Of a stretch of 64,000 nt of DNA, positions 45,504 to 57,904 are shown piece by piece. The DNA is from Anopheles merus (Eukaryota; Arthropoda; Insecta; Diptera; Culicidae). The notes under the pieces were generated by a model. The model ran no database searches. It had not been told where the DNA came from and was given only the letters and a program-made list of their open reading frames with translations. The DNA lies in NCBI RefSeq assembly GCF_017562075.2, contig NC_054081.1, positions 7,702,115 through 7,766,114 of the forward strand, given 5' to 3'. A program made the position numbers and the translations under genes. Numbering within the stretch: the first letter of the stretch is position 1; every line of letters begins with the position of its first letter.

Positions 45504-48100
45504 ATGTCGAAAAATGTTAGTTAGTTACAGTTTGGGCTAATCTTTGCCAAATTCCTTTCGTTGTCATAAAATCGCTCAACTCCTGTACCGAAGTGGTGCA
45601 TCTAAATGCTGCCCGTTAAGCAAAAACCGGTTTTCACGAGCTCGCCAGCGATTCAAAAGCGAAGGTTTTTCGCATTCTGGCGAAGTGTTTTGAAATGGAC
45701 TGGAAAATCAAATATCCATTGATAAAAATTGAAAGCTTCATAGCTCTACTGGTTCGCTCAATACATGGTGTATTACAACTCATCATTATATTGCTGTCCT
45801 TTTATTACAATGTTTTCTAATAATTCTTCAATCTAATCATGGCCTATTTTTTCTTCTGACTTTCCAAACAAAAAAATATAAAAATGGTCGTGTGGTCTGA
45901 TAAATGGGTATCAACACCGCCTCAAAGCCACTAAAAGACTACAAAACGAATAAATAAATAAATAAATAACTAATAAATAAATAAATAAATAAATAAACGA
46001 GTACTAAACGAATCAAGCTCTCTACTTAAACGGCATATAGAAAGACTTCGTTTAGCAGACGGTGAACGACTGAGGTATTATAAAAATAACAATATAAGCT
46101 GGTGGCGCCATGTGCTGGTGGAATATCCAACCAGCGGAGCGCTTTCCTCGCTTTGAGAGCTTTCTCCTTCCCACTGTACTGTTATATGGTTTCGCATTGG
46201 AGTTATGCATAGCTAGAATTAGAACGGCGCTCTTCTTCTTCTTATTTGGCACAACAATCGCTGTCGGTCAAGGCCTGCCTGTACCCACCAGTGAAGTGAG
46301 CATGGCTTTCAGTGACTTATTGTTACCATAGTAGGATAGTCAGTCCTTCATATGGGGGCACGGTCTTTTCGGGGCTTTAACCCATGACGGGCATGTTGTT
46401 AAGTCATACGAGTTGACGACTGTACCACCAGACCGGCATTACGATTGTTTAAATACTACGCTCCAATGTGAACCATTTGTTCACCCAAGTGCCACAAATC
46501 CACTAAACGACCACTAAACGGCTTCTAAACGACTCAAGTTCTCTACCTAAACGGAATATAAAAAGACTTCGTTTAGCAGACGGCAAACGACTCATGCATT
46601 CTAAAAATAGCGAAAAAGCTGGTGGCGCTCTCTGTTGGTGGGATACCCCAACCAGTTGAGCTTCATCGCTTGGAGGAGAGCTTTCTCATTTCCTCTGTAC
46701 TGTTGTATGGTATCACATTGTAGTTATGCATCGCTAGAACTAGAACGCCCAAGTGCCACAAATCCACTAAACGACCACTAAACGGCTTCTAAACGACTCA
46801 AGTTCTCTACCTAAACGGAATATAGAAAGACTTCGTTTAGCAGACGCCAAACGACTCATGCATTCTAAAAATAGCAAAAAAGCTGGTGGCGCTATCTGTT
46901 GGTGGGATACCCCAACCAGTTGAGCTTCATCGCTTGGAGGAGAGCTTTCTCATTTCCTCTGTACTGTTGTATGGTTTCGCATTGAAGTTATGCATCGCTA
47001 GAACTAGAACGGCGATACGATTGTTTAAATACTAAACTCCAACGGAAACCACCAGCACTGAAGCAAGTGAGATTTGAGCAATGGTCATTGGTGTTGATAC
47101 CCACGTATCTAACCACACGACCATTTATATAGATTTTTGCTCAGAAAGTTAGAAGGCTATATAGGTCATAATAAAATGCAACTTGTCGAAACACATTGCA
47201 AGAAAAGGATAGCAATATAATGATGAGTTGTAATACGCCATCTATTGATCAAACCAATGAAGCTGTGGAGCTTTCATTTTTTTTCTATGGATATTCAATT
47301 TTCCAGTCGTTTAAGCTTAATCTGTGGCGCTTGGGCGGCGATACAATTGTTTAAATACTAAATTCCAATGGAAACCACCAGCACTGAAACAAGTGAGATT
47401 TGAGTAATGGTCGTTGGTGTTGATACCCACGTATTTGACCACACGACCATTCATATAGATTTTTGCTCGGAAAGTTAGAAGGCTATATAGGTCATGATAA
47501 GATGAAACTTGCCGAAACACATTGCAAGAAAAGGATAGCAATATAATAATCAGTTTTAATACGCCATCTATAGATCAAACCAATGAAGCTGTGGAGCTTT
47601 CATTTTTTTTCTATGGATATTCAATCTTCCAGTCGTTTAAGCTTAATCTGTGGCGCTTGGGCAGAAGCAAGTGAGATTTGAATAATGTTCGATGATGTTG
47701 ATACCCATGTATCTGACCGTAAGACCATTCATATTGATTTTTGCTCGTAAAGTTGAAAGGCTTTATAGGTTATAATTAGATGAAGCTTATCGAAACACAT
47801 TGCAAGAAAAGGACAGCAATATGATGATGAATTACAATACGCCATCTATTGAGCAAACCAGTGAAGCGAAGCTATGGAGCTTTAATTTTTTATATGGATA
47901 TTTGATTTTGCAGTCGTTAAACTTTAATATGTGGCGCTTGGGATCAGAAATCGGTAGAACTACAAATAAATCCATATTTCTGGTCACTCTGACTTCAAAA
48001 CGAGCATTGCAGACAAGTGAAGGATCGGTAGAGAAAATGAGCGAGACGCAGCAACATTCGAACGTCAAAATCTCTTGCCATCGTTTAACGGGGAAAGTGT
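45504..48100. repeat. Tandem and inverted repeat block
   Basis: Two unit types. Type A, about 270 bp (46010-46228 interrupted by a SINE, 46480-46745, 46746-47010), is rich in the heptamer CTAAACG/CGTTTAG and includes AGCTGGTGGCGC. Type B, about 326 bp (47011-47336, 47337-47662, truncated 47663-47941), includes GTTGATACCCACGTAT and ends in CTGTGGCGCTTGGGC. A reverse-complement copy of type B lies at about 45680-45925, so the block has foldback geometry. The adjacent (AAAT)n run is at 45950-45996. No intact ORF. Confidence 0.8.
46229..46437 (-). mobile_element. SINE (SINE200-like), nearly full length
   Basis: Reverse-oriented. The plus strand begins with the complemented tail CTTCTTCTTCTTATTTGGCA, then CGGTCAAGGCCTGCCTGTAC and GCTTTCAGTGACTTA. 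It ends near a degenerate pol III B-box (complement of GGTTTAACCCATGA). It is inserted into a type-A repeat copy between AACGGC and the downstream ATTACGATTG. The family name is from memory. Confidence 0.7.
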
Positions 48101-48992
48101 ATTGTCCGAATTCTGCTTGGTCTTATTTATAAAGTCACAAAAGTCTCCTTGTTGGAAAGATCGCTCTGGCGAAGAAGAAACAGTAAAAAAAGAAGAAAAA
48201 CTAACTCCCCAGGTACGGTAAAGAAAGTGCATTCTGGTGCCCGTCTGGTGCAATCGAGGGTAAACCCGGAACGGTCCAGTTTTCCGCGCACGGTACCAGT
48301 CCGCAGAGTGAAGAAGCGTAGTGAAGAATCGTGCTGGTTGGTGTTTTGTGGTCGCGGTGCGTTTTTTTTTTTTGCGTGTGTCCTCCCCTGTATTCGAACG
48401 TATCGTATCGCTCACGGGCGAGGGTGGGGTGTTTGTTGCTTTGTAGTTGTTGTTGTTTTTTATTCGCTCCTCCCATCTATCTAGCTGGTTCTTTTCCACC
48501 CTTCTGGCCCATTTAGGTTTTTTGTTGGTGGCGTTTTCGGGGCGCACAGTGTTGGTGCCGAAGGTGTCGAAGAACGAGAGTTGCGTGTGTGTGTGTGTGG
48601 TTGGCGAGGTACACATATTTAGTATTTATAACCCAACTCCATTAAAGGACAAAATAGAAGAACATTTATTTATAGAAGCGTCGCTCCACCCCGAGTGTCT
48701 GAACGCAGCAAGACAGCAGAAGAAGTTAAAAAAAGGTCACACTCACACACTCATACACGCACACAGTCCTAGTCATTCTTGCGCGCCCTGTACAGCGGGG
48801 CCGTGTGTGGAGTTTTCTTTCCCCGCGGAGAAAAGGGAAAGCGGTCGCAGTCTCGTGTGTCTCGCCGCCGTCGTCGTCATCGTCGTCAACAATCAAATAA
48901 TCCGTGTGTTTGTGTGTGTATGTGTGCGTGAAAGTTTGGCTTTGCGTGACCGAAAGTGAAGGGGCCAACCAGAAGCGCTACCAGCTACCAAG
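48101..48992 (+). promoter_or_regulatory. Upstream and presumed 5' UTR of the TMEM47-like gene, distal promoter
   Basis: The repeat block ends near 48100 and is replaced by GC-balanced unique sequence with T-runs and short CA/GT runs up to the ATG at 48993. This is consistent with a promoter and 5' UTR. No core element could be assigned. Confidence 0.4.
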
Positions 48993-51900
48993 ATGTCGCA
49001 AAACTACACCGCCCGGAATGATAATTACTATCAGAAAGAGTTCGGGCTGACCAGTGTGCAATCAATCGATGGCGATTCCCTGCCGGACTACAGCGAGTTC
49101 GACACGGAGTCGGTAACGTTGGACTATTTCAAGGAAAGGTAAACCGCGAACGTGCCAATCCCGCCCGCCTCCAGCGCTGCATGATGTGTTGTGCTCCCTT
49201 GCTCGTGTGTGTGTGTGTGTGTGATTGTGTTCGGATTCATTCCAAAAAGGGCAATGTTGTTGGACAAAGAAAGCCATGTGTGTGTGTGTTGTTTGTTATT
49301 GTTTTTTTTTGTTTTCACAACCACACGACCGTTAACAACATTACCCACATGCATCGTAACAAGCGCTGGATTAAAATCAAACCTCTGCGTCACGTTCAAA
49401 TCAACCCTAGAAAACCTATAAAAACCCCTCCTTCGGCAACCGTATATCGGCGGTTGGGCACAGCCAAAACAACCAACAAGGCAATCGGCAGATTAGAGAC
49501 CCGCGAGAGGCCGTCTATCGCCACCATCCGACTAATTAACGCCTCAAAGATTGGGTATAAATAGAAAACCAGCCTCGGGCATGGTTTGATCCGTGAGCGC
49601 GCGCGCGCGCGCATCAAACTTACGCATCCCGCGCGCAACACGAGAAATGAAAATGTGTGTTCGAAAGGTCGCGCTCTGCCTACAGCACGGCCAGGCGAAA
49701 GTGTACACTATTTGGGTTGAATGATTTTTTTTTTTTTTTTGGGGGAAGCGGTAAACCCTTTCTCAGTTAAACAGGCACGAGCTGTTGCTGCATTGCAGGC
49801 GGGAGGAGCGTCAACACAAGCATTAAGTTGAATCCCTTGGCCCAATTACGCAAATGTACGGGGGAGGCACATTGTGGATTGTGCTGCACCCACTTCAAAC
49901 TCAGGTGAAAACGTTGGAACAGCGTAAATTACGCCAATTGCTGTTGTTGATGATGATTTGCTTCGATGGGGGATATTGATACTGCAACATGTCTAAAGAA
50001 TGCTTTATTATCAGCGTGCTAAACCACATAGTTTCAATATCCTTGTTTGGAGAAGTAGCAAAACATTTAAAATGTTTTAAAGACACGCTCAAGAATTTTC
50101 TGTGAAAGCTAAAAGATAGGAGTTTGGATGGCTCACTGTTGATCAAATTTTAAATGTATTTTAAAGCACGTTTGAAGGCTTTTAATTGGAGAACTCTAGC
50201 ATTACGATCGACTGATCTTATTGAACGCATATTACAGGGTTTTTACTTGATATCGCAAGCGTAGCAACATTTAGTGCAACCGCAGCAATTAACAGGACAA
50301 CGGCATCAGTTGTTTACGGAACGTCACCACGCTTAAAGCAACCTTCGCACTTGATATCACAAGCGCGTTAATCACAAGTCCTGATTGAAGGGAACTCAGA
50401 ACAGAACTGTACAGGATGTTCCCGGGAATACGCTATCGACTAGTGCTGGGAAAATTGAAGCTTTTGTTGGAATCCAAATCGGCTCCGCAATCGGAGTCGG
50501 CACCGGAATTGGTTCCAGAATCGGCTCCGGAATCGGAGGCAGCATCGGAATCGGAGTTCGGCACCAGAATCGGAATCAGCTACCGATTTCGCTCCGGAGT
50601 CAGAATCGGCTTCGGAATCAGAATTGGAATTGATTCCGAAATCAGAAACGGCTTTGAAATCGGAGTCGGTTTTGGCATCCTAATAAGAACAGACGTCCGG
50701 ATCCAATGATGCTACGTATTGATAGCCGCAAAGACTCAAAATTTACTTGCAAACGATCCATTCTCATGGAGATTCCTGTACGAATTTTGCTTCTGAAACT
50801 TCTTATTTCAATTCAGGAACTGATTCTCATTCCGGACCTAAGTCTTATTCTGGAGTCAATTCTGATTCAGTTTCCGGAGCAAATTGCGATTCCCAGGTTG
50901 ATTTTGATTCCGGAACTGATTCTGATTCTAGAGCCGATTCCGATTCCGGAACCGATTCCAAACTCGAAGTCGACTTCAGAATCGGCTCCGGAGTCAACTG
51001 CGGAATCGGATCTGGAATGGGCTCCGGAATAGACTTTGGAATTTGAATCGGAATTAGATCCGAAATCAGAATCGGCTTCGGAATCGGAGTTGGTTTCGGC
51101 ATCTCCATAAGAATAGGCGTCTGGGTCCAATGATGCTACGTATAGCAGCAAAGAATCCAAATTTATTTGTAAACGATTCATTCTCATGGAGATTCCCGGA
51201 TTGATTTCGCTTCTGAAACTTCTTATTTCAGCTCAAGAATTGATTATCATTCCGGAGTTAACTCCAATTCTGGAATAAGTTCTGATTCCGTCTGGAATAA
51301 ATTCTGATTCAGAGGGGCAAATTGCGATTCCTAGTGTCGATTCCGGATTCCGGGTCGATTAGAGACACGTGGTACAGGCTGGTATTATTGAATCTAACGT
51401 ACTAGATGGATGCTATAGTTATTCACCGCTCAAGAAATGTGTTGCCATCCCTAGAATTTCATGTGAGCGGCGTACATTCCCGCTACGAACGGATTCAATA
51501 ATACCAGCCACAGTCGTCATCTCGTATGACTCAATAACATGCCTGTCATGGGTTCAAACCTAGAAAGGACCGTCTTCCGGTAGCAGGGATTGATTTACAC
51601 AGTTGTGTGGTAATGAATTAAGTCTCGAAAGCCTGTATAGGCCGGCATGACCGCGTAGGACATTACAACAAATAGAAGAATTCCGATTCTGATTCCGGAG
51701 TCAACTCCAAATTTAGCTCCGAAATCGGCTCAGGAATCGGTTCCGGAATCGGCTCCAGAATTGGAATCGATTCCAGCATCTGAATCGGTTCCGAAATTGA
51801 TTTCGAACACGGAATCGGAATGGGGTAGGCCCGAGTTCCGGGCTCCCTCCACTACTATTGTCTTACGAAGTTTCTCCGCGATTTGCGTCAAGTTTTGCGA

Positions 51901-54900
51901 CGAGGTACATCGTTTATGTTTAAAACAAATCAATTCAACATAAAAGATCCTTTTTACAATCATTTCGCTCCTAACTAATAATGTGTCAAATCAGCTCAAT
52001 CCAACTTTGTTAATTTCTTTGCGCTTCACATCGTTTAGCGTAAAGTCTTTAGAGCGTTCCGTAGTTGGGCCGTTTCATTCTGAAGTAACGGTTTTGAAAG
52101 CCTTATAAGAACATCATAAAATGAAGACTTGATAAAATATCGTCCAGATCTAATAATATCGTTCTAGCGATGGCTAAAGCGTGGGTCACAGCATGTGTGA
52201 AAATGGACGTAAATTTGTGGCTTTTTTGTTGCTATATTTAATTCAATTTCAATCAGAATATGGCTTTTTCAGAACATAATTCTGATTCGACAGAAAGGAA
52301 ATTCAATTACCAAACAATTTAGACTGTGAAAATGTATTTAATTTCTACTCTCGGCCATTTACCTAATCAATCTGCGTTGTAAATGTTTAAAATGTAAATA
52401 CGATGGGCTAGCAACTTCTCACGCCAAGCCAGCGGTGTTGGCAGCAAGGTTCACTGTCGATCGCTGCGGCTGGAAGATGATTAATCATTATTATTAATTT
52501 TTATTTTGAAAGGAAAATAGTGTACCGTGCAATAAGGACAAACTAAATACTACGAACAATACTCCAATAGAGAGAGAGAGAGAGAGAGGAAACGGGCATT
52601 TGCTTTAATAATACTAATCACTAATCACACCTCTTCATCCAGGTCCGGCCGTTCGTGTTTGCGTGTGTTTGTGTGTGTGAACTAATTACGCGTCGTTCCG
52701 GCTCGTCCCGCTTGGCCATCAAACATTCATAAACTCATACAAACTCACACTAGCAAAAACGTTTTTTTCCGGCACCAGCTGATGCGTACCAGGTGCAGTG
52801 AGAGTGAGAGCAGGAGGGAAACGGTGGTGAACTAATCAATGTTCAATAGCAGCATCGGCAACGCCGTATTCATCGCCATCCTCACCCACACGCCAACAGC
52901 TTCCTCGTGCAGCGACGCACCCGACTGCTCACAGTCCGGCAACTCGGAACGGTGCCGCCGCTGTGGTGTGTGCCTGTGTCTGCCCTAACCTTCTGCTCCG
53001 CGCTCGCGACTGCAGAGGCGACGACTGGACGCCGCCGCCGCCCATCCACCGTAGTGGAACGGTTTAGATGCACCGGCGACCACCGTGCTGCTGCGTACGA
53101 CAACGCCGACGAGCAGCTCCGTGAGCGTGGCGTGCCGCTGGGACAACCACCGTTCGCGCTTTTTAATGCTTCTCTGACGCTCTTGCCGTCCCGCTCCGTT
53201 ACTGCTGGCCTGCCGCTGCTGCTGCTGCTGCTGCTACTGTTGCTGACACGATCCGTGCCGCCGGACGGACTGCTCTGACCTCGCCTGAGTGATTGAGCGG
53301 GTGTGTGTGTGTGTGTGTGCATGCGCTTCCCTAGCGAGTCGGTTCGGCAGAAGTGCAAGAAGGCAGCCGCCAGCCAAACACCGCAACAGCGGGCAGTACG
53401 GTTCCCGCCCGCAGCTTAAGCTTCTCTTTAACCCCTACACGCTACTCTTTTTGCGCGCAGGTGAGTTTGCGTACTAAATCCCCCTGGCCTGTTTGTTGTG
53501 TTGAGCGGCAAGGATCCGCTTGCGCTACATTTTACTAATTTTCTGCGTCTTCCTTGAACACGCCGTTTTGGGGCAAACCGTACAGTACCAAACGTGGACC
53601 TTCGCCGGACAAAATGGCACCAACGACAACAATCGAAACCGTCACCATCACGCGACCACTGAAGGTGAGCAGCGTTGCGAAGCAACGGAGAAAGAGAGAG
53701 GCCTTTTTTTTTAATTTGCATTTGATTTATCGTCGTTTTAGGTCATCGCGTTCATCTGTGGCGTAATTGTCATCATTCTCATGATACTGGCCCTCACCTC
53801 CACCGACTGGCTGATGGCGGAGAGCTGGCGCCAGGGCCTGTTTGTGCACTGCATCGAGGAGGGGTACGAGCTGCCGCTACCGTTCAACCTGCAGGATCCG
53901 GCCGGCTGCTATCCGAGCCGCGATGTCGGTACGTTGCGTTTGGAATGTTGCGAAGCGGCGCCAGTTTTGCTTCCTCTTTGACTTTGCTGCTTTGCTTGCA
54001 TCTACTTGCAGCCTACATCAAGGCGACGGCGGCGCTCTGCATCATCACGCTCGTTACCGATGCGCTGGCCACCTTCCTGACCGGGCTGGGGCTGCGCACG
54101 CAGGATCACAACCTCAAGTACAAGTTCTACCGTGTGGCCGTGCTGATCATGATGGTTGCCCGTAAGAGTCGCCCTGTTCCCACAATACTTTTTTTTTGTT
54201 GCTGGCTCAAACCGCATTGTAAATTGATTGTTTTGCTTTTGTCTCGCTCTCGATTTCAGTCATCTCGCTGCTGGTCGCCGTCATTCTGTACCCGATTTGC
54301 TTCGCTGCCGAGCTGAATATTGGTAGGTGTACATCGTGGAACGGAGCTGTAAAGTTGCAATGTTCCGCAGCTAGTTTTAAGAGCTCAATTGAGGTGATAC
54401 AGTGTAGTGGTGGAGGACCTACCCGATTCCTATTCCAATCCCGGGGCCGATTCCGTGGCTGAAATCGATTTCAATTCCGGAGTTGAATCCGAATCCGAAT
54501 CCGAAATCGGTTCCGGAATCTGAATCAGGTTCGGGATCAGAATCGACTTGGGAATCGCAATTCCAGATCCAGATCCGATTCCGCAGTTGACTCCGAGTTC
54601 CGAATCGGTTCCGGAATCAGAATCGGCTCTAGAATTAGAATCAGCTCCACAAACAGAATCGTCCTGGGAATCGCAATTAGTTCCGGAAACGTAATCAGAA
54701 TTGACTCCAGGAATTAGCTCCGGAATGAGAATCAGTTCTTGAATTAAAATTAGAGGTTTAGAGGCAATATCAGTCCGGGAATCTCCATGAGAAGGAATCG
54801 TTATAAGTAAATTTGGATTCTTCCAAGAGAATAGAATAAGCCTTATAATTTGCTAGCTGTACTTCTGAAGACTAGTAGCAATACAGGGGGACAGTTCAAT

Positions 54901-55784
54901 CGGTTAAGGGAATGTTTCAAATCGGTAGTGGAATCCTGCAAGCATACTGTTGGAGGTTTGCAATCATACAAGGGAGTGTTGCAACCGAATAGGAGAATTT
55001 TGCAAGCATACTGTGGAGCTGTCATCAGACTGTTTAAAAAGCTTCAAAGTGATACCAACGCTGATTAAAAAAAAAAGCATATTTTCAAATTGAGTTTCGA
55101 GTGGCATCCATCTGTATGCATAATAAACTAATGAAATGCTGCCACGAAGTCACCACTAACATGATAAATAAGTAAAATAAAACGTTCTGGGATGTTTACA
55201 GCAGCACGCACAGTCAAACGTGGCCCTACCCAGTTTGGTCCTTCGAACCGGATTCTGATGACGTAAGCGTTTCAATGGCCCTTTCTTTATAGACTTTGAA
55301 GTTGCTAACTAAATTGAGGCAAACTAACTTGCAGGATTGCACTACGAGTTTGAAACATTCCGTTAACCGATTGAACTATTCCATTATATGACTCGAAAAG
55401 GTATAAAAGATTAAAAATATGTCTTATCTTTTCATTTTAAAAACATGGCGTGAGGATTGCTTTTTGCAGAATCTTTCCGTGACAGTTTCAAGAGGCCAGT
55501 TCTTTAAATTCATATCTATTGTGCAGTAATTTATCTTCCACCGTATCGAAACGTAACTAAATCTATTGTGTTTCCCCCCCTCTCATTTCATATCCATGCT
55601 ACAACCAACCGCGCGCCACACAGCCAACCGACTGGTGTGGGAGTTCGGCTGGGCGTACGGTGTCGGCTGGGGTGCGGCCATCTTCCTGTTCGGTGCGGTC
55701 GTCCTGCTGCTGTGCGACAAGGAGTCGGAGGAGATCTACTACAAGGAAAGGAAAATTGTACACGACGCATCGTTAAGAGACTAG
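48993..55784 (+). CDS. Four-TM claudin-superfamily protein, TMEM47-like
   Basis: Probable cell-junction tetraspan membrane protein. Coding exons: 48993-49138, 53586-53664, 53742-53928, 54012-54161, 54260-54322, 55624-55784 (TAG). GT-AG junctions and phases 2,0,1,1,1 agree, giving 261 aa. The first exon supplies a polar, Tyr/Asp-rich N-terminus (MSQNYTARNDNYYQKEFG). A second ATG at 53614 starts a 203-aa form (MAPTTTIETVTITRPLK). Relative to that ATG, TM1 is at about 18-37, then an extracellular loop with a claudin-type W...GLF..C...C pattern, TM2 (ATAALCIITLVTDALATFL), TM3 (AVLIMMVALISLLVAVILYP) and TM4 (GWAYGVGWGAAIFLFGAVVL), with a charged C-tail ending SLRD. The YP...EF-W-YG-WGA-IF-FG pattern resembles TMEM47. 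The first-exon join is less certain because its acceptor (AACCGTACAG) has a weak pyrimidine tract, though it is exactly in frame. Confidence 0.88.
51377..51509. repeat. 18-bp perfect inverted repeat with ~97-bp loop
   Basis: GGCTGGTATTATTGAATC at 51377-51394 and its exact complement at 51492-51509 enclose unrelated sequence. They sit immediately before the SINE. Confidence 0.85.
51510..51668 (+). mobile_element. SINE (SINE200-like) nested in the hAT element
   Basis: Forward-oriented tRNA-derived SINE with a pol III B-box-like GGTTCAAACCTAG, then AAGTCTCGAAAGCCTGTATA, GGCCGGCATGACC and an AGAAGAA tail. It may include the preceding inverted-repeat segment. The family name is from memory. Confidence 0.7.
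53614..55784 (+). CDS. TMEM47-like gene, short isoform from internal promoter (203 aa)
   Basis: A perfect CAG|GTGAGT donor at 53460/53461 would end a non-coding exon and splice across 125 bp to the 53586 acceptor. Translation would then begin at the ATG at 53614. The GC-rich, multi-stop sequence upstream (about 52860-53460) looks like a 5' UTR/promoter rather than coding. The encoded protein has the usual TMEM47 domain layout (human about 181 aa), without the extra 58-residue N-terminus. Confidence 0.6.
54401..54830 (+). mobile_element. Truncated GATTCC-array hAT element
   Basis: The left end is TAGTGGTGGAGGACC, preceded by ATACAGTG. The array of GATTCC/GGAATC units follows. At about 54785-54825 it carries the complement of the TTTACTTGCAAACGAT-type family segment, after which no right terminus was found. 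Confidence 0.65.
54887..55402. mobile_element. Foldback MITE related to the 17848 element
   Basis: Arms 54890-54947 and 55333-55390 are inverted copies (GTTCAATCGGTTAAGGGAAT / GTTCAATCGGTTAACGGAAT, then TTTCAAA and GGAATCCTGCAAG-like). The right end reads, inverted, TTTTCGAGTCATATAATGGA, as in the copy at 17848. Terminal CAGGG bases are degraded at both ends. Confidence 0.6.
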
Positions 55785-57204
55785 GCCAGGGCACACGCTC
55801 TGCCCGACGTTGTGCTTTAGACCTAGTCTAGCGAAGAGAGAGAACTCAAGAGAAGACCACGCTCAAATCACACAAATCGCCCCCCCCCCCCTTCCTTCAC
55901 TTCCACACCCCCCTCCTCCCTTTCATCGAAGCAAAACTGAGGCACCGAAACGACGGACAGCGGGAGACAAAGTCCCCGGGGCACAGCTTGGCGCGTTGTG
56001 CCTCAAAAGCAGCCTGAGCAGCATTTACAACTGGACCAGCTGGCAAAGGGGAAGCAAAGGATCAAAGCGCAAACCGCGAAGCCGCCATCCCCGAAACACT
56101 TCGTACTGCATCTCTAAAATGCGCTAGACAGCCGAAGAAATTCGGATGTTCGTTGGTTGCGCTTTGCAAAAGCAACCTGAAACGGAATGCGTGGGCGGTG
56201 GGGAGCAGCAGGGACGAGCGTCTAGTATTTATTGAATTGCCACGAATTGCCATAAGTATGCTCGCCCCATCCTCCTCCCTCCCACCCCCATCTACCATTG
56301 AATCTCAATTGACGGCGGCAAAGTGGTGGAACTACATTGGCGCGTACAAACGCTGTACATACAAAATCCTTTCGGTCCAATTGGGGTTTGAGCATTTGCT
56401 AGCGACAACAAAACAAAACCGAAGCAAAAAAAAAAAACCACAACAACAGGTAAAACAGAGCAAAACCACGGCAACCATTCCCTTTCGTACTACAGCCAGG
56501 AACATCAACCTCCCTCTCCCCTCCTCTTACCCTCATCCCAAGCACGCGAGCAGCACGCGACAATGAAACGATATCGAAACAAAAACACACAAAATGGCGA
56601 GAGTGGACGCACGTGCGCGAAAAAGGCACGCAGCGGCGCTCGCACACACACACACACACACACGCCACACACATCACGCTCTTGTTTTACATTCTCTTGA
56701 AAACGATCGGGCAGCGTTTTTCTTTTCCAGCGTCTTTCTTTTCGTCGTGTCTACTTTGTGGTAGCATCTAGGCAAACAGACTAGACAAAGTAAAGCGAAG
56801 AACGGAAGGAAACAACAACAAACATAAGGAAGACAACACAAAACACACACACACATACACACAAAGAACACTTAGGGCTTAGCTTAACAGGGGCAACCAT
56901 CTCTAGGTGGTCCGCAAGCCGTCGGGATTTGTGTAGCGAGCGGGACAGAAAAAGGCAGCAAATTCGCTTAGGGCACACCCAGGCCAGGCCAGACGAGAGC
57001 TACAGTTGCCTTCCCTTCGCCCTTCCCTTCCTCTTCTCTCTCTCACCCCCCTCCTATTTAACAATCGATCAACACACACACACACACATACACATACAAT
57101 ATAAAACAAATATGGTAATTAAAATCAAAGCGAATTCTTGTCATGTAAATTAGAATTGAATACTCAAACGTTTTTAAACGAATAATCGAGCCTCTCGTGT
57201 AATA

Positions 57205-57245
57205 TATACATACATACATACATACATGCATGCATACATACATAA
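57205..57245. repeat. (CATA)n microsatellite
   Basis: Tandem ATAC tetranucleotides with two CATG variants. Confidence 0.95.
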
Positions 57246-57809
57246 TTATATAAACAACAAATTACTTTTTTTCGTCGTTATATGCCCCTCCGTTCCCTCC
57301 CACAAACACCATATAGATAAAATGAATCTCTAATCCAATTTTTGTTTCTAAAATGACACTCAAACGAAAAACCAGGGTCGAAGTAGGAGCTCAGACATTT
57401 GCTACAGCCTATACTCGAGCCAGGACTGCGCCCTACCACGGGGTGGTGCTAGGTGGAAAATAAAGGGAGGAAAGAAATAGGCCCTGATTGCGGGGAAATC
57501 ATTTCTAAAGCTCTTTTTTTTCCTACACCCCACCAACGGGGCCAACGGACACAATCACAAGTAATCTTCCCTGTCATCCCTCCCTCCCTCCCTCTCCATC
57601 ACACCCCATTCAACCCTCAATTTTGTTAGACGATACAGCAGAGCGTGTAGTGGACGAGCTAAGGAAAAGGGCAGCGCAAAGTATTTCGTATTTTGTTTAA
57701 ACAGACAAGTGTCAATTGTGTAAATAGCCGCGTACAATGAATTCATTCATCCATTCACCAACCACAACCATGTGTAACCACCCACAAACACGAACAGACA
57801 AACAAACAG

Positions 57810-57810
<1 letters not shown>

Positions 57811-57872
<62 letters not shown>

Positions 57873-57873
57873 A

Positions 57874-57904
<31 letters not shown>
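57811..57904. repeat. (CA)n microsatellite
   Basis: Almost pure CA repeat of about 94 bp with two CACC interruptions. Confidence 0.97.

Larger units (their letters stand above)
50441..51854 (+). mobile_element. hAT-type GATTCC-array element in TMEM47-like intron 1
   Basis: The ends are TAGTGCTGGGAAAA and (inverted) TAGTAGTGGAGGG, or TAGTGGAGGG. Flanking 8-mers CTATCGAC and CTATTGTC match 6/8. The body is largely GGAATCGG/GATTCCG arrays. Two internal copies of a non-array segment (CCAATGATGCTACGTAT; TTTGTAAACGATYCATTCTC) at about 50703-50790 and 51128-51200 are also present in the 15377 element, showing one family. A SINE is nested at 51510-51668. Confidence 0.75.
49139..53585. other. Intron 1 of the TMEM47-like gene
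   Basis: A 4.4-kb intron. It contains a T-run near 49720, a lone TA|CAGGGTTTTTACTTGATATC terminus at 50235 (partner not found), the GATTCC-array hAT element (50441-51854) with a nested SINE, a short GA tract at 52568-52590, and the probable internal promoter and exon (about 52860-53460). Confidence 0.75.
54323..55623. other. Intron 5 of the TMEM47-like gene
   Basis: Contains a truncated GATTCC-array hAT element (54401-54830) and a foldback MITE (54887-55402). The remainder is AT-rich. Confidence 0.75.

Noticed and set aside
55810..56127. 105-codon ORF just after the TMEM47-like stop
   Set aside because: Located in the 3' UTR, low complexity, no recognisable domain and no splice logic.
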